Counted from the stretch's first letter, positions 25,866-36,796 are shown. The stretch is 64,000 bases of DNA from Methylocystis rosea SV97 (GCF_000372845.1 NZ_KB889964.1:1-64000), one strand, 5' to 3'. Notes: generated by a model from the letters alone, not told the origin. Numbers and translations are program-made.

Positions 25866-25920
25866 GAGCCTTGGAAGAGCAATCACTGCTGTTCCAAGCT
25901 GACGCGGGAGTCAACTGAGA

Positions 25921-26949
25921 ATGACGGGGTATGAGAACGCTCAGACGAGGCCGCTGAGAAATATTTTGGAGCTCCTCGCTGAAAATCAGGACGCGCGGGG
26001 CGTACCGGGCTCACTTCCACGGAGCCCCATTGCAAAGGGCGCTGCCTACTTCGCACGAACGTTTGAAGGTAAACACGGAGCACGAGAATACTTAGTTTAC
26101 GTTCCGAGCCATAGATCCGATAAGGCAGCTCTCGTGGTGATGCTGCACGGCTGCGGCCAAACCTCGCTAGATTTCGCAGTTGGCACTCGCATGAACTTGC
26201 TCGCGGAGATACATGGATTCGTTGTCGCCTATCCTTGCCAAGCGCTGGACGCCAACCGGATGAGGTGCTGGAACTGGTATAAACATGAACACCAGCGTCG
26301 AGATTCCGGGGAACCCTCGATTGTCGCGGGAATAACACGTCGAATGATGTTGGACTTCGACATAGACCCGGAGCGAATTTACGTTGCCGGAATGTCGTCC
26401 GGGGGCGCCATGGCCGCCATTCTGACTTCCACGTATCCCGAGCTATATGCGGCTGCTGGTATCCATTCCGGGCTGCCTTATGGTTGCGCTTCAAACTTGG
26501 AGTCGGCGCTGAGTGCGATGCGGGGAAACGTAATTGGTCAGGAGAAGAATAACTCGACAGCCCCTGCCGAAGCGGTGCGCACAATAGTTTTTCACGGGAC
26601 CGCGGATTCGAAAGTTCATCCGGTTAACTCGGACAGGATTTTTGCCCAGGTCTCGAACATGAGTTCAACGTCCAGCGCGCGGCTTGTCGGCGAGCAACGG
26701 GGGCGCAGGTATGTCCGCACGTCTATTTTCGACGGAAGATGTGCGCCCCAGGCAGAACATTGGTTAGTGGAAGGCCTTGGCCATGCTTGGTCGGGTGGTT
26801 CTGCGGAGGCTTCCCACACGGATTCAAGCGGCCCGGACGCATCCGCAGAGATAATCCGGTTCTTTTTCGAAGGCCAGCTTGATCCCGTATTCGCTCCAGT
26901 TCGCAACGATCTCCACTGCTTCCAGGAGCATTTGACGTGCATGATGTAG
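25921..26949 (+). CDS. PHB-depolymerase-family esterase
   Basis: 342 residues, alpha/beta hydrolase of the polyhydroxybutyrate depolymerase/feruloyl-esterase (LpqC) family. Oxyanion motif VVMLHGCGQ (about 72-80), nucleophile Ser159 in AGMSSGGAM, acid in FHGTADSKVHP and catalytic His in GLGHAWSGG. It has no signal peptide, so action on intracellular PHB or short esters is likely rather than extracellular depolymerisation. The C-terminus extends about 25 residues beyond the usual end (after EIIRFF). ATG at 25921 with GGGAG 11 bases upstream. EcfG-type promoter suggests stress-linked use of storage polymer, which is inference. Confidence 0.88.
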   Translation: MTGYENAQTRPLRNILELLAENQDARGVPGSLPRSPIAKGAAYFARTFEGKHGAREYLVYVPSHRSDKAALVVMLHGCGQTSLDFAVGTRMNLLAEIHGFVVAYPCQALDANRMRCWNWYKHEHQRRDSGEPSIVAGITRRMMLDFDIDPERIYVAGMSSGGAMAAILTSTYPELYAAAGIHSGLPYGCASNLESALSAMRGNVIGQEKNNSTAPAEAVRTIVFHGTADSKVHPVNSDRIFAQVSNMSSTSSARLVGEQRGRRYVRTSIFDGRCAPQAEHWLVEGLGHAWSGGSAEASHTDSSGPDASAEIIRFFFEGQLDPVFAPVRNDLHCFQEHLTCMM

Positions 26950-26954
26950 CTTCC

Positions 26955-27150
26955 AATACGTTCCCTCGAATGCAGCGCGCCTTTTTTCGCGCGGCGTCCG
27001 CAACCCGCACGTAACCCGCCGCATTGACAACGGCCCACGGTCGAACGGCCGCCAGCACCTCCTCGACTGCGCGGGGATCGGCAATGTCGAGATCCGCGCG
27101 GGAGAGCGCAAGATGATCGAGACCGCGCAACGGGCATATGTGTGTTTCGG
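26955..27150 (-). pseudogene. dTDP-4-dehydrorhamnose reductase-like (RmlD) fragment
   Basis: Encodes LSRADLDIADPRAVEEVLAA and RPWAVVNAAGYVRVADAARK, a Rossmann-fold segment typical of RmlD/sugar-nucleotide reductases. About 60 residues survive; no start or end. Confidence 0.6.
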
Positions 27151-27442
27151 CGTGCAAATTTGGCTCTGACTCAATATGTGGAACGGCCCGATTGGCAAGG
27201 TGCTTTGTGAGAACTGAACTCCGCGGGACGGTGCAGTCATATGTCCGGCCTTTGTGTGCGGGCATTGGACCGCTGGCCACGATGAGTTTGCGCGATATCG
27301 GCGACTCTAATCAATTTTACGCGCTCGAGGCGCAGTGAGTCAGACGGTCTGGCCGACACCGGGATGGCGTCCCTTGTGGTTCATCTCTATCTCGGCACCT
27401 TTGCGCTTGGCCGACAGCTTCCTGTCGGAAACCTATGTTTGG

Positions 27443-28474
27443 TCAGGCCGCGATGGCAACTGGCGACTTTTTGTAGACGCCGCCTTTCGTTAGCAGCGCC
27501 CAGATGATCCTTGCCATCTTGTTGGCCAATGCGACCGCAACAAGTTTGTAAGGCTTGCGCAAGATGAGGCCTGTTAGCCACCGGGGCAGCTTCACGCCAC
27601 GCTTGCCCAGTTTGATTATGGACGTTGCTCCGACAATCAGAAGCGTTCTGAGCTGCCGGTTGCCGCGTTTCGAGATAGATCCGAGCCGCTCCTTGCCGCC
27701 GCTAGAGTGTGCTCTTGGCGCCAATCCTGTCCAGGCGGCGAAATCACGCCCCGTTCGGAAGCCATGAGCATCATGCACCGCGGCTCGGACAGTGGCGGCG
27801 ATAATTGGCCCAACGCCCGGGATGGTGGTCAGACGTCGGGCAGTTTCGTCTTCCTTCACGCATGTCAGGATATCGCGATCAAGGCGTTCGATCCTGACGG
27901 AGAGAGTATCGATTTGCTGGACCATTTCCAGGAGAGCCTGACGCGCAAAGTCGGGAATATCGCGATACTCTGGATCGCGAATCGCCCCTGCAAGCTTTGC
28001 AAGACTCGCCATCCCTGCGGCGGCGACAACGCCTAGTTCCGACATATGCGCGCGAAAAGCATTTGCCGTCTGACTTCGCTGGCGAACGAGGAGGTCGTGG
28101 GTTTTCAATACCATGCCAGCCGCTTGTTGCTCTGGAGTCTTTATCGGGACAAAGCGCATGGTCGGTCGCGTCACCGCCTCGCATATCGCTTCCGCATCGG
28201 CTGCATCGGTCTTGCTGCGTTTGACGTAGGCCTTGACGTAAATTGGCGGGATAATGCGAACATCGTGACCGCAAGCTCGCATGTGGCGAGCCCAGAAATG
28301 GGCGCTTGCACAGGCCTCCATGCCGACAAGACAAGGCGTCAGCTTTCGAAAGAAGTCCAACAACTTTGCCCGTCGCAAGGCGCGACGCACGATAACGTCA
28401 CCGGAAGAATCAATGGCGTGAATCTGAAAGACGGACTTGGCCAAGTCCAACCCGATGGTGGCGATGATATCCAT
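27443..28474 (-). CDS. IS110-family transposase
   Basis: 343 residues from the ATG at 28474. N-terminal DEDD RuvC-like domain (IGLDLAKSVFQIHAID with the first Asp; VGMEACASAHFWAR with Glu; KTDAADAEAI with the last Asp pair) and C-terminal transposase_20 domain (LTTIPGVGPIIAATV, FAAWTGLAPRAHSSGGKERL). Intact full length, so probably active. IS110 elements have no long terminal repeats, so ends are not defined; the element likely covers about 27350-28600. Confidence 0.93.
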   Translation of the reverse strand: MDIIATIGLDLAKSVFQIHAIDSSGDVIVRRALRRAKLLDFFRKLTPCLVGMEACASAHFWARHMRACGHDVRIIPPIYVKAYVKRSKTDAADAEAICEAVTRPTMRFVPIKTPEQQAAGMVLKTHDLLVRQRSQTANAFRAHMSELGVVAAAGMASLAKLAGAIRDPEYRDIPDFARQALLEMVQQIDTLSVRIERLDRDILTCVKEDETARRLTTIPGVGPIIAATVRAAVHDAHGFRTGRDFAAWTGLAPRAHSSGGKERLGSISKRGNRQLRTLLIVGATSIIKLGKRGVKLPRWLTGLILRKPYKLVAVALANKMARIIWALLTKGGVYKKSPVAIAA

Positions 28475-28615
28475 GGAATGACCCCTTTGATTCGAATTAC
28501 TTCCAACGGCCACGTTAGTTCCGAGCCGCTGCGGATCAATCGGGCCGTTCCAACCCATCACATTTGTTGAAGTTCGGGCGCGGGCTCGTGTTGGTTTCAT
28601 GAAGGAATCAATGCC

Positions 28616-30150
28616 ATGCCTCGCAGCCTGCGCCCCGCGGCCTTTGTGCCACCCGGTTTCCACGTTGAAAATGCCGTCCAAGATGGCGCGATCACGGTCA
28701 TCACGGTTCGCCACACGAGCAAATCAAGTCAATGCCCGGGTTGCGCGACGATCGCTGAGCGCGTCCACAGCCACTATCTCCGGCGTTTGGCCGATCTGCC
28801 ATTGGCGGGTCGACAGGTTCGGCTCATTGTCATCGCGCGCCGGTTCCGATGCGACGCTACTTCCTGTCGTCGCGCAATTTTCACGGAGCGCTTTAGCGCC
28901 GATGTTCTGGCACCGTCGGCTCGCCGGACAGCGCGACTGGACTGCCTTGTCCATCATCCGGGACGTGCCCTCGGCGGCCGTCCTGCCGCCAACTTCGCTC
29001 GCCGATTAATGCTGCCGGTAAGCAACGACACCTTGTTGAGGGCCGTTCGCCGGCGAGGCTGTCCACCATTCCCCAAGCCTACTGTAGTCGGGAGCGATGA
29101 CTGGGCGTGGAAGCGCAATCAGCGTTACGGCACCATCATTTGCGATCTCGAACGACGACGGTCCATCCGTCTTCGGCCCGAGAGGGAGCCCACGACCGCG
29201 CAGGCGTGGCTGACCGCTCAGCCACAGATCGCCATTGTCGCGCGTGACCGCGGCGCGCCTATTCGCTGGCCGCCACCAAGGCGTTACCGCAGGCGACGCA
29301 GGTCGCCGATCGCTGGCATCTGATGGCGAACGCCAGCCATGCCTTCCTCGACGCCGTTCGCAAGTCGATGCGTCAAATCCGCTCCGCAATTGGCGCGGCG
29401 ACCGTCGACCCGGATCTGCTCACCGCCGCTGAGGTTATTCAATACGAGGGATATCTGCGGCGGGAATATGCAAACGCCGCCATTCTTGCGCGCGCCAAAA
29501 AAGGAATGCCTATCAAGCAGATCGTGTGGGAGACCGGCCATAGCCGGGGTTTCGTGCGCAGGATTTTGCGCGGCCAGCGTTCAGACGTATTCCGAACGCG
29601 CGAAAGTTCGCTGGAGCCATATCTTCCCTGGCTCAAAGCTCAACGCGCAATGGACCGCAGGCCTTCACAGCGGGCCCGAGCTTTGGCGGCGTCTGAAGAG
29701 GGACTCCGGGGATGTTGGCGGGTTGTTTCCGAATGGGCTGGACGGCGGCGTCGGGCCGAGAAAGCTGAGACTTCAAGCTTGCGCCGCTTCCCTTCCGTCA
29801 GAACCATTGCGCGGCTGATGACGACAGGTCGCGACACGCTCTCCAAGTCAGAATCCGTAACGATTGCGGCGTAGAAAGCGGCGTCCCGCTGCTCGTCGAA
29901 GCGCGAAGCGTCATCGCAGCTTTCCACGCCATCATCCGAAAGAAGCATGATGCGGAGCTCGACGTCTGGATTGAGCACGCAAAATTGAGTCTCGTCGCGT
30001 CCTTGGCTAACGGCGCAATAAAAGACAGGGCTGCAGTGCGCGCCGCAATCATATCCGCTTTGTCGAACGGACAGACCGGAGGTCAGATCACAAAGCTCAA
30101 ACTCGTGAAGCGACAGATGTATGGGCGCGCAAAAATCCGTCTACTCGAAG
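28616..30150 (+). pseudogene. ISL3-family transposase, frameshifted
   Basis: Begins MPRSLRPAAFVPPGF at 28616; zinc-finger region CPGCATIAERVHSHYLRRLAD and DDE core GSDDWAWKRNQRYGTIICDL are in frame 1. A frameshift near 29265 moves to DRWHLMANASHAFLDAVR and a linker HTH (AKKGMPIKQIVWETGHSRGF), and a second near 29860 moves to the C-terminal GQTGGQITKLKLVKRQMYGR motif. Complete in content but with two frame changes. Confidence 0.8.
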
Positions 30151-30210
30151 CGCGCGGATTTTGGCGCGAACTCATCGCAGCCTGCATCAAGTCTGCGTCA
30201 GAGCCAATGT

Positions 30211-30251
30211 TGGACGCCGATAACGGGTCAATTTTGCGAGCCGATTGACAC
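30211..30251 (+). repeat. 41-bp direct repeat, copy 1 (probable IS21-type terminus)
   Basis: 38 of 41 bases match 43940-43980 in the same orientation. Copy 2 follows an istB fragment, which suggests this is the end of an IS21-like element. Confidence 0.6.
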
Positions 30252-30280
30252 CCCGGATGACCCCAATTTTTTTCCACTCC

Positions 30281-30320
30281 AATCCGCCCAATCTGTCTCA
30301 AAGGTCCTGACGCTGGACAT
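30281..30320 (-). repeat. IS3-family terminal repeat remnant (left)
   Basis: Its reverse complement matches 34774-34813 at about 35 of 40 bases. The right copy is joined to an IS3 orfA start, so this is taken as an IS3 end facing the other way. Confidence 0.6.
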
Positions 30321-30400
30321 TTTGCCGGGCTCATTCCTGATCAAAGGCGCGACCGGCGAATTCTTCGACGCGCTGCTCGCACTCGCCGTGAGGCCGCCGA

Positions 30401-30895
30401 CTACCGCGTTCCTGCTTTTGCGGGCGCGGCGTTCAAGGAAGAGTAGATATCCAGCGCGCGGCGCTTGAGCTCGTCGACGGTGATCTCTTCCTTGCGCGTC
30501 GCGAACGCCCAGACGTGACCGAAAGGATCGCGCACTGTTCCGCTACGATCGCCGTAGAACCTATTCTGCAGACCACAGACCTTGGTTGCGCCGGCTTCGA
30601 TTGCCTTGATGAAGATTGAATCAACGTCGGGCACATAGACATTTAGGCTGACAGACGAACCGCCGAGCGTTCTCGGCGACGCTAACCCGCTCTCTTGATA
30701 GACATCGGAGAGCATGACGATCGAATCGCCGATCATGATCTCAGCATGGGCAATGAGACCATTGGGGAGTTCGATGCGCACGCGCTCCTTGGCGCCGAAT
30801 GCGCTATTGTAGAAATCAAGCGCTTTCGCTGCGCCTGCGATGCAGAGATAGGGTGTCACTTTGCCATAAGGCGCTGGAACTGATGTGTCGGTCAT
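30401..30895 (-). CDS. VOC-family (glyoxalase/bleomycin resistance-like) protein, PhnB type
   Basis: 164 residues, ATG at 30895 with GGGG eight bases upstream. Two beta-alpha-beta-beta-beta units: VTPYLCIAGAAKALDFYNSA ... FGAKERVRIELPNG and VPDVDSIFIKAIEAG ... YGDRSGTVRDPFGHVWAFAT. The second unit has the DPFGHVW motif of PhnB/YdfO-type VOC proteins. Reaction unknown. Contained in the segment bracketed by two IS3 ends. Confidence 0.85.
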   Translation of the reverse strand: MTDTSVPAPYGKVTPYLCIAGAAKALDFYNSAFGAKERVRIELPNGLIAHAEIMIGDSIVMLSDVYQESGLASPRTLGGSSVSLNVYVPDVDSIFIKAIEAGATKVCGLQNRFYGDRSGTVRDPFGHVWAFATRKEEITVDELKRRALDIYSSLNAAPAKAGTR

Positions 30896-31190
30896 GTTTC
30901 CCCCTCGGTATTGCCCCATCTGAATTAAGCCCGGAATCCCCAGATGAACGCGCAGCGAGCACAGATACGCTGCAGGAATAGATCGTCTCGCCGCGTGTTT
31001 ACCGCTCTGGCGTCGGCGATGCCGATCCGTCGACAATCGAACCTTAACGACTTGCTGAGTCGGAGTCTGCTTAGCGGCAAAAAGCGGTCCCTCAAGGGCG
31101 TGAGCAAACGAGCTTGTGGACGGTGATCAAGTACCAGGTGGTCTTCGCTCCTTCCCTAGGCTTCGCGCTAGACGCATCAGCTCGCGAGAT

Positions 31191-33142
31191 TCATTGAGCC
31201 GTTGCAAAGAGGCGCCGGATCGTTAGCCGCAGCAGATTCGCCCATGCTTGGGCCACGGTGAGCAATCTGCGCTGCTGCTCCACTGCCCAATTTGGTTGGA
31301 ATTCAGGTCTATATGCAGCCTCTTGCATGCCTTCAATAGCTCCCCCTTCGAATTGGTCTCGCCGAATTAAAGAAGGCGTTCCAACTTTAGGCGGGGCGCC
31401 CTTGAAGACAAATCGCCGACGCGCCTCATGATAGGCAGGGTCAGGTCCAAAGAAATTCGCCCGCATCCACTGGAGCTCCTCGTCGCGATAGCTCGCCAGT
31501 GGTTTAACCAATTCGTCATCCAGCCGCCGCTGGAGTTTTTTCACCAGCCGCGCAGTGTAATCCGGCCCTTGCGCCAGCGCCAGGGCGCGCAGTCTCAGCT
31601 CTTGTTCAAACACCTCTATATCTTCGCCGAAGACCTCATCGAGAAAGCCGATCTCGCAAGCCTTTCGCGCGCCCAGAGGCTGGCAGCCCTGCGTAAGCTC
31701 CAGCGCTTTATCTTGCCCCACGCGCTTTGGGAGCAAATAGGTCCAATATTCGGAACCATAGAGTTCCCCCATGCTGCGGTAGTGAGGATTAAGAACAACG
31801 CTGGGGCGCGCAAAAACCTGATCGGCCGCCAACGCCAGAATCGCGCCGCCCGCGCCGGCGTTGCCGCGCATGCCCGCGATCACGATATGCGACATGGTGT
31901 TGATGACTTCATGCACCAGATCGTCCATGGCGTTGATGTTTCGCCATGACTCTTGAGCCGGATCGGCGCTCGCTTCGATCACGTTCAAATGGATGCCGTT
32001 CGACCAGAAATCGCGTCCGCCGAGCAGCACGATGACTCTGGTCGGGCGCGAGCGGGCGTAAAGGAAAGCGTCGCGCAAACGCTTGCATTGCGCGGTGCTC
32101 ATCGCGCCATTGTAAAAGTCAAACGAGAGATAGCCGACGTTGTCTTCTTCGCGATAGACGATCTCCCTGTACGTCTGATGGTCGTCCGGCGCATCAATCG
32201 CGAGTGGCGTTTCGGGCGTGTCGCGAAGCAGCGGACCTAACACCTGAGCAGCAGGCAATTTGATTCCGGAGGCGGCGCAGAACTCGTCAGCGCATCGTTC
32301 GCAGCCAACGCCGATCTGAGCCAGGCGGCAAATGTCGCTGTTCGCCTGATCGCTCTTCGCCTTCAGATGGGAGATCCAAACGGCGCCATCCACGGCGCCG
32401 ATGCAGATCGCGCCATCACGCCGCGCAAGGATCTGACCGGGCGCGCTTCTAAGGCGATCCTCTGCGTGAGCGCCGAACAGGAAGCAGTCTACGTCCAGCA
32501 ACTTGCTCAGAACGCCCGGGGCGCTGTCCGCGGCGCGCAACTTCCTGATGACGGTCGCCGCCGAGTCCTTTTCCCAATCAATCGAGCGATCCGCCTGCTT
32601 CATCGGCGGGCGCAGGCGACCGCGCGCGTAAGACATGGCCTCGCAGAGCGGCTCCGGCCGCCAGCCTCCGGACTGAACTTCGCCCCTCTCGATCCGCGCA
32701 ATCGCTTCGAGCACGCCGGACAAAGCGGCTTCAGTCACCGGGCCGCGATAGAGACTGCTTTTGCTCGGCGGATCTGAATCGAGAGCAAATTCCAAAGAGG
32801 CCCAAATTGGCCCCGCGTCGAAATCCTCAGCGGCTTCCAGGACAGTGACGCCCCATGCCTTTTCGCCGCTCGTGATGGCCCAATCGAGCGACGATGGTCC
32901 TCGGTCGCCTTTGACGCCCGGATGCACAATCAGACATTTCGTGCGGGTATAAACTTCGGTTGGAATCGCGATCGTCAACATCGGCGCGACGATCAATCTG
33001 GAGCGTGCTGCTCGGCGGCTTCGACCATCTCAGCGCCGCTGGCGACAACGCTCACCCGAATTTCGTGCCCTCGTTCGGCGAGTTCGACAAAGAGCCGCTG
33101 GCTGAGGCTATTATGTGCGGAAGTCAAAAAGAGAATGCGCAT
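31191..33142 (-). pseudogene. hoxX: HoxX-like hydrogenase maturation protein, one-base frameshift near the start
   Basis: The ATG at 33142 is preceded by GGGAGGAA and encodes MRILFLTSAHNSLSQRLFVE; after about 50 codons (AAEQHAPD) one base is missing near 32996 and the next frame continues IVAPMLTIAIP without interruption for 600 residues. The N-terminal half is a formyltransferase fold (HPGVKGDRGPSSLDWAI), the C-terminal half an enoyl-CoA hydratase fold (GMRGNAGAGGAILALAADQV). HoxX makes CO for the active site of oxygen-tolerant NiFe hydrogenases from formyl-THF/formyl-CoA. No other hydrogenase gene lies in the window, so it is an orphan. Single indel: mutation or sequencing error. Confidence 0.82.
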
Positions 33143-33218
33143 GGGGGTTCCTCCCATGTTGTCGTTGGATCAAGTTGATGAAGCTGTTTGCGCCGAATTC
33201 GCGGTTTCGCGGCCTAAG

Positions 33219-33465
33219 TCAGGCGTCTAGCGTCGATCTAAAGCGCGCTCGATAGTCGACCGGACTAGCGTCGAAAAGGCGCTGAAACGTGCGTCGCATG
33301 CGTTCGGCGTTTCCAAAACCACATTCCATAGCAATCACCTCAATCGATGAATTCGTGTGCTCAAGCTTGGCGCGCGCCGCGTCCGCGCGCGCGCTCTCGG
33401 CGAATTCGGCTGGCGTCTGACCAGTCTCACTGCGGAACAGGCGGGGAAAACTGCGCCCATACGAT
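33219..33465 (-). pseudogene. AraC/GlxA-family regulator C-terminal fragment
   Basis: Encodes FPRLFRSETGQTPAEFAE, then IEVIAMECGFGNAERMRRTF and RLFDASPVDYRARF: the double HTH of AraC-type regulators. The N-terminal amidotransferase-like part is lost. Confidence 0.75.
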
Positions 33466-33661
33466 GACCGAAACTGAGAAGCTAATACGAGGAATAGAAT
33501 CGCTGCGTGAGACTATCCAGCGCGAGTGGTTCAACATCAGGCTGGATACTCTGACGCATGACGACCGAGTCGTCATTCGAGAGCATATCGAACGCTGCCA
33601 CGCCGATCTGAAAATCCTGCTGGATCGGCTATGGAATTTGGATGACGGAAATTCAAATTAG
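33464..33661 (+). CDS. Small helical hypothetical protein
   Basis: 65 residues starting MTETEKLIRGIESLRETIQR. Two amphipathic helices, the second HDDRVVIREHIERCHADLKI. No ribosome site is evident at the ATG at 33464, but codon use and helix periodicity look genuine. Not recognised. Confidence 0.45.
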   Translation: MTETEKLIRGIESLRETIQREWFNIRLDTLTHDDRVVIREHIERCHADLKILLDRLWNLDDGNSN

Positions 33662-33839
33662 CCACCCTATTGTCGGTTCAATTCGGCTCATAGCGCCTTA
33701 ATTGACCAAAGGCGTCTGCAATCAGGCTTCGATTCGAGGGCGAGACCTGAGGAAAACGTGGAAGGAACGGTATGCATAGGGATTGATAGACGAGGCCTTC
33801 CGCACGGCCAATCGAATGGCCGCCGATCGCGGGATAAGC

Positions 33840-34701
33840 CTCGACGGAATGATCAGGAAGCCGATCAGCGAACAGAATGTAGCGATCGCGAAATTGCGGT
33901 GCAGAAAAAGCCGCAGGTCGAGGGCGGGCCGCCGCTCGCCGAACTCCCAGAAGATGAACATCGGCAAAGCGAGGAGAACGACCAGAAGCAGCCACGCGAG
34001 CACGGGCGAGGCGAACCAGTCGAAATCATTGCCCATGTTGAGAATCGTCTGCACGCCGAGCAGCACCGTGGCGAGCAGAATGAAGCCGATCGTGTCGAAG
34101 CGCGTCATCCGGCGCTCAAAGCCGCTCCCATAGAACAGCGCAGCAACAACGCCCGCCACGGGTAAGGCGACCAGGACGTTTGAATAAAACAGCCAGCGCC
34201 AGTTGAAATGTTCGGCCCAGAAGCCGCCCATGAAGACGCCGATGGTGAAGGGCGCCATGCTCATGACGCCCCAAAAGCCGACGCCAAGCGTGCGCTGATC
34301 ATCTGGATATTGCGCAAGCGTCATCGATTGCGCGAGCGGAAGGCGACGCCGCCAATTAGGCCGAGCAGAAAGCGCATCGGCGCGAAAAACCAGATCGTCT
34401 CGCTCGCCGCGCACATCAGCGAGAAGACAGCGTAGGCGACGAGCGCGCTAATGAGCACACGATAGTCGCCAAACCGTCCAGAGAACCACCGTGACAACGG
34501 GAGTCCGAGAGCGATGCCGATCATATGGTCGGTTGTCGCCCAAGTGCGGTAACTCGGCGTCACGCCTTGAAGGCTCCCGGCGGCATAAGGCGCGAGCACC
34601 GTATAGCCCGGCACGTTCGCCAGCATGACGACGTTCGCCGCTCCCGTCGCGCCATTAAGCAGCAGGAAGCGCCAGCCACGGATGCGCGCCGGCCGTTTCA
34701 T
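33840..34701 (-). pseudogene. DHA2/EmrB-type MFS transporter, frameshifted and truncated
   Basis: Starts MKRPARIRGWRFLLLNGATG at 34701. Frame 1 covers about four membrane spans to a frame change near 34325; frame 2 continues AQSMTLAQYPDDQRTLGVGF, the conserved WRWLFYSNV and further spans (AGVVAALFYGSG, FILLATVLLGVQTIL). The sequence diverges after about 33840, so the last half of the 14-span transporter is missing. Confidence 0.7.
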
Positions 34702-34773
34702 GGCGTCCGCCCCGCAGCTCGCCATCGCTCCGGCGAATCTTGACGCGCGGCCGTCAGTGGTTTCCCGGAAGGA

Positions 34774-34937
34774 GTGTCCGGCGTCAGGGCCTTTGAGACA
34801 AACTGGGCGGATTGCTGAAAGGAGGATTTCTGTCTCATCGTAACCGTCAGGGAGTGAAGATGAGCCAGAAATCCGATAGCCCGAAACCGTCGTCTGAACG
34901 GCTTGTGAGAGATATTCGCCGCGCGACTCGCGCGTGA
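34774..34937 (+). mobile_element. IS3-family left end with the start of orfA
   Basis: Terminal repeat at 34774-34813 followed by an ATG at 34860 encoding MSQKSDSPKPSSERLVRDIR, then RATRA and stop: the N-terminus of an IS3-type orfA. It is cut after 25 codons where it joins virB9, indicating a deletion that removed the rest of the IS and the virB9 5' end. Confidence 0.65.
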
Positions 34938-35680
34938 GGATGGTGACCTATGACCCGGCCAATGTCGTCAAGATCAACGGCGTCATTTGCGCCTCGACGC
35001 AGATTGTTTTCGCCGACGACGAAGAGATCGCGCATGTGGCGATCGGCGACTCCGTCGCCTGGGAGGTCGCGCCCGCTGGATCGATCCTGTTCCTCAAGCC
35101 GCGCGAGAAGCATTCGCCGACCAATCTGCAGGTCGTGACCACGCGGGCCAACGGCCGCAAGCGCTCCTACCAATTCGAGCTGTCGATCGCGGAAAGCTCG
35201 CTTGCGGAGGGCTATTTCGTCGTGGGCTTCGCCTATCCCGTTGACGAGATCGAGCGCCGCCGTATAGAGGCGGCGGCTCGGGGAGCCGGGCGCGAAGGTG
35301 CTCTGATCGAACAGGCTTTCGACGTCTCTCGCGCTTATGGGGCGCGCAACTGGTGCTTCTCGGCGCAAGGATCGATCGATCTCGAGCCCGAAACGGTATT
35401 CGACGACGGAAAGCAGACGACCTTCCGCTTCGCCGGCAACCGCGAAGTGCCGGCGATTTATCTCATCGCCTCGGACGGCTCCGAGACGCTTGCGCCAAAG
35501 GACGTGCGCGGCGAGCTCGTCACCGTCCATGCGACAGCGCTGGAGTTTCGGCTGCGCAAAGGCGGCGACGTTCTCTGCATCTACAACGAGGCCTTCGATC
35601 CGGTCGGCGTCAACCCCGACACAAATACGATGAGCCCCAATGTCGCTCGGCTGCCGAAAGCCCCGACCAGACGGCGATGA
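34928..35680 (+). pseudogene. virB9: VirB9/TrbG-like conjugation channel protein, 5'-truncated
   Basis: About 250 residues beginning DSRVRMVTYDPANVVKING, i.e. the mature N-terminus of VirB9; the signal peptide is missing because the gene is fused to an IS3 end. The rest is complete: FLKPREKHSPTNLQVVTT, YQFELSIAE, GARNWCFSAQGSIDLEPETV and the C-terminal beta domain FRFAGNREVPAIYLI. VirB9 is the periplasmic outer-membrane-complex component of type IV secretion. Without a signal sequence it cannot work. Confidence 0.85.
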
Positions 35681-35690
35681 AAGGTGAGAA

Positions 35691-36796
35691 ATGACTCAGA
35701 CCGACGCCCTGCCCGGTGAGCGCGGCATTACTCCGGTAGCGGGCTCGAATGAAACCAGCCGGCGAGCGACGCTCCAGCGCGGCCTCGGGGCCGCGGCGCT
35801 GACCGCCTTCGCGGCGCTGATCATCTGGGGGACATGGAAGGGCGAAAGGAAAGCAAATGACCCCGCGCCCAACAAACTCCTGATCCGTCAGGCGAACGGC
35901 GCGGGAGCCGCCGACGCCGAAATGGCCGGACGTCACGGGCGCCATTCCGCGCCCCGCCCCTGCGGCGCTGACGCCCTCGCCGACCGATCAGTTGATGGAG
36001 AGCGCGCGGCGCGGGCCGGTGCTGGCCTACAACCGGCCGCTTCAGGCGCGAGCGACTCACAATCCGCTTACAAACGAGTTCGGGTCCTACCCTAACGGAA
36101 TCGGGGAGCCGCCGCCGCAAAACGAGCTTTTGGACAAATTGCAGCCGACCCCGCTCGAGGGCGTGCGCGCTTCGCGGCTTCCCGACCGCAATCTTCTCGT
36201 CGCGCAGGGGACCGCCATTCCTTGCGTTCTCGAAACCGCCATGTCGTCGGACGTTCCGGGCTTCGTCTCCTGCGTCGTCTCACGCGACGTGATGTCGGAT
36301 TCGGGCAATGTCGTATTGATGGAAAAGGGTACGCAGATCGTCGGCGAATATCGCGCCAATGTCCGGCGCGGCTCGCACCGCCTGTTCGTGCTGTGGACGC
36401 GGGCAAGAACCCCTACGGGCGTGATCGTCGCGCTCGGCCGCGCCGGATTCGACGGCGAGATCGATACGCATTTCTGGCAGCGTTTCGGCGGCGCGCTCTT
36501 ATTGTCGATCGTCGGCGACGCCGCCGCCATCGGTCGCCAGCAGCTACAAACGAGCGACATTCAGATCGTCAACGCGCCAGGCGCCGCCAATACCGCCGCG
36601 GCCGTCGCCGTCCAGCACTCGATCGACATTCCGCCGACGCTCAACAAGAACCAAGGCGAACTCGTCAATGTGTTCGGCGCGCGCGATCTCGATTTCTCCT
36701 CCGTCTATCGGCTTCGCCGCATCGAGACGCGTTACCCAGATATTCGATCCTCCTCCGGCGCCCATCGCGGACCATGTCATGGTGACCAAGCCGTGA
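35691..36796 (+). pseudogene. virB10: VirB10-like conjugation protein, two frameshifts
   Basis: ATG at 35691, 11 bases after virB9. Cytoplasmic start and one membrane helix (AAALTAFAALIIWGTW), Pro-rich linker, frame change near 35900, then the beta-barrel domain (LVAQGTAIPCVLETAMSSDV, LMEKGTQIVGEYRANVRRG, FWQRFGGALLLSIVGDA, VFGARDLDFSSVYRLRR). A second frame change near 36740 leads to FDPPPAPIADHVMVTKP and a TGA at 36794. The apparent fusion with virB11 in one long frame is a by-product of this second shift. Confidence 0.8.
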
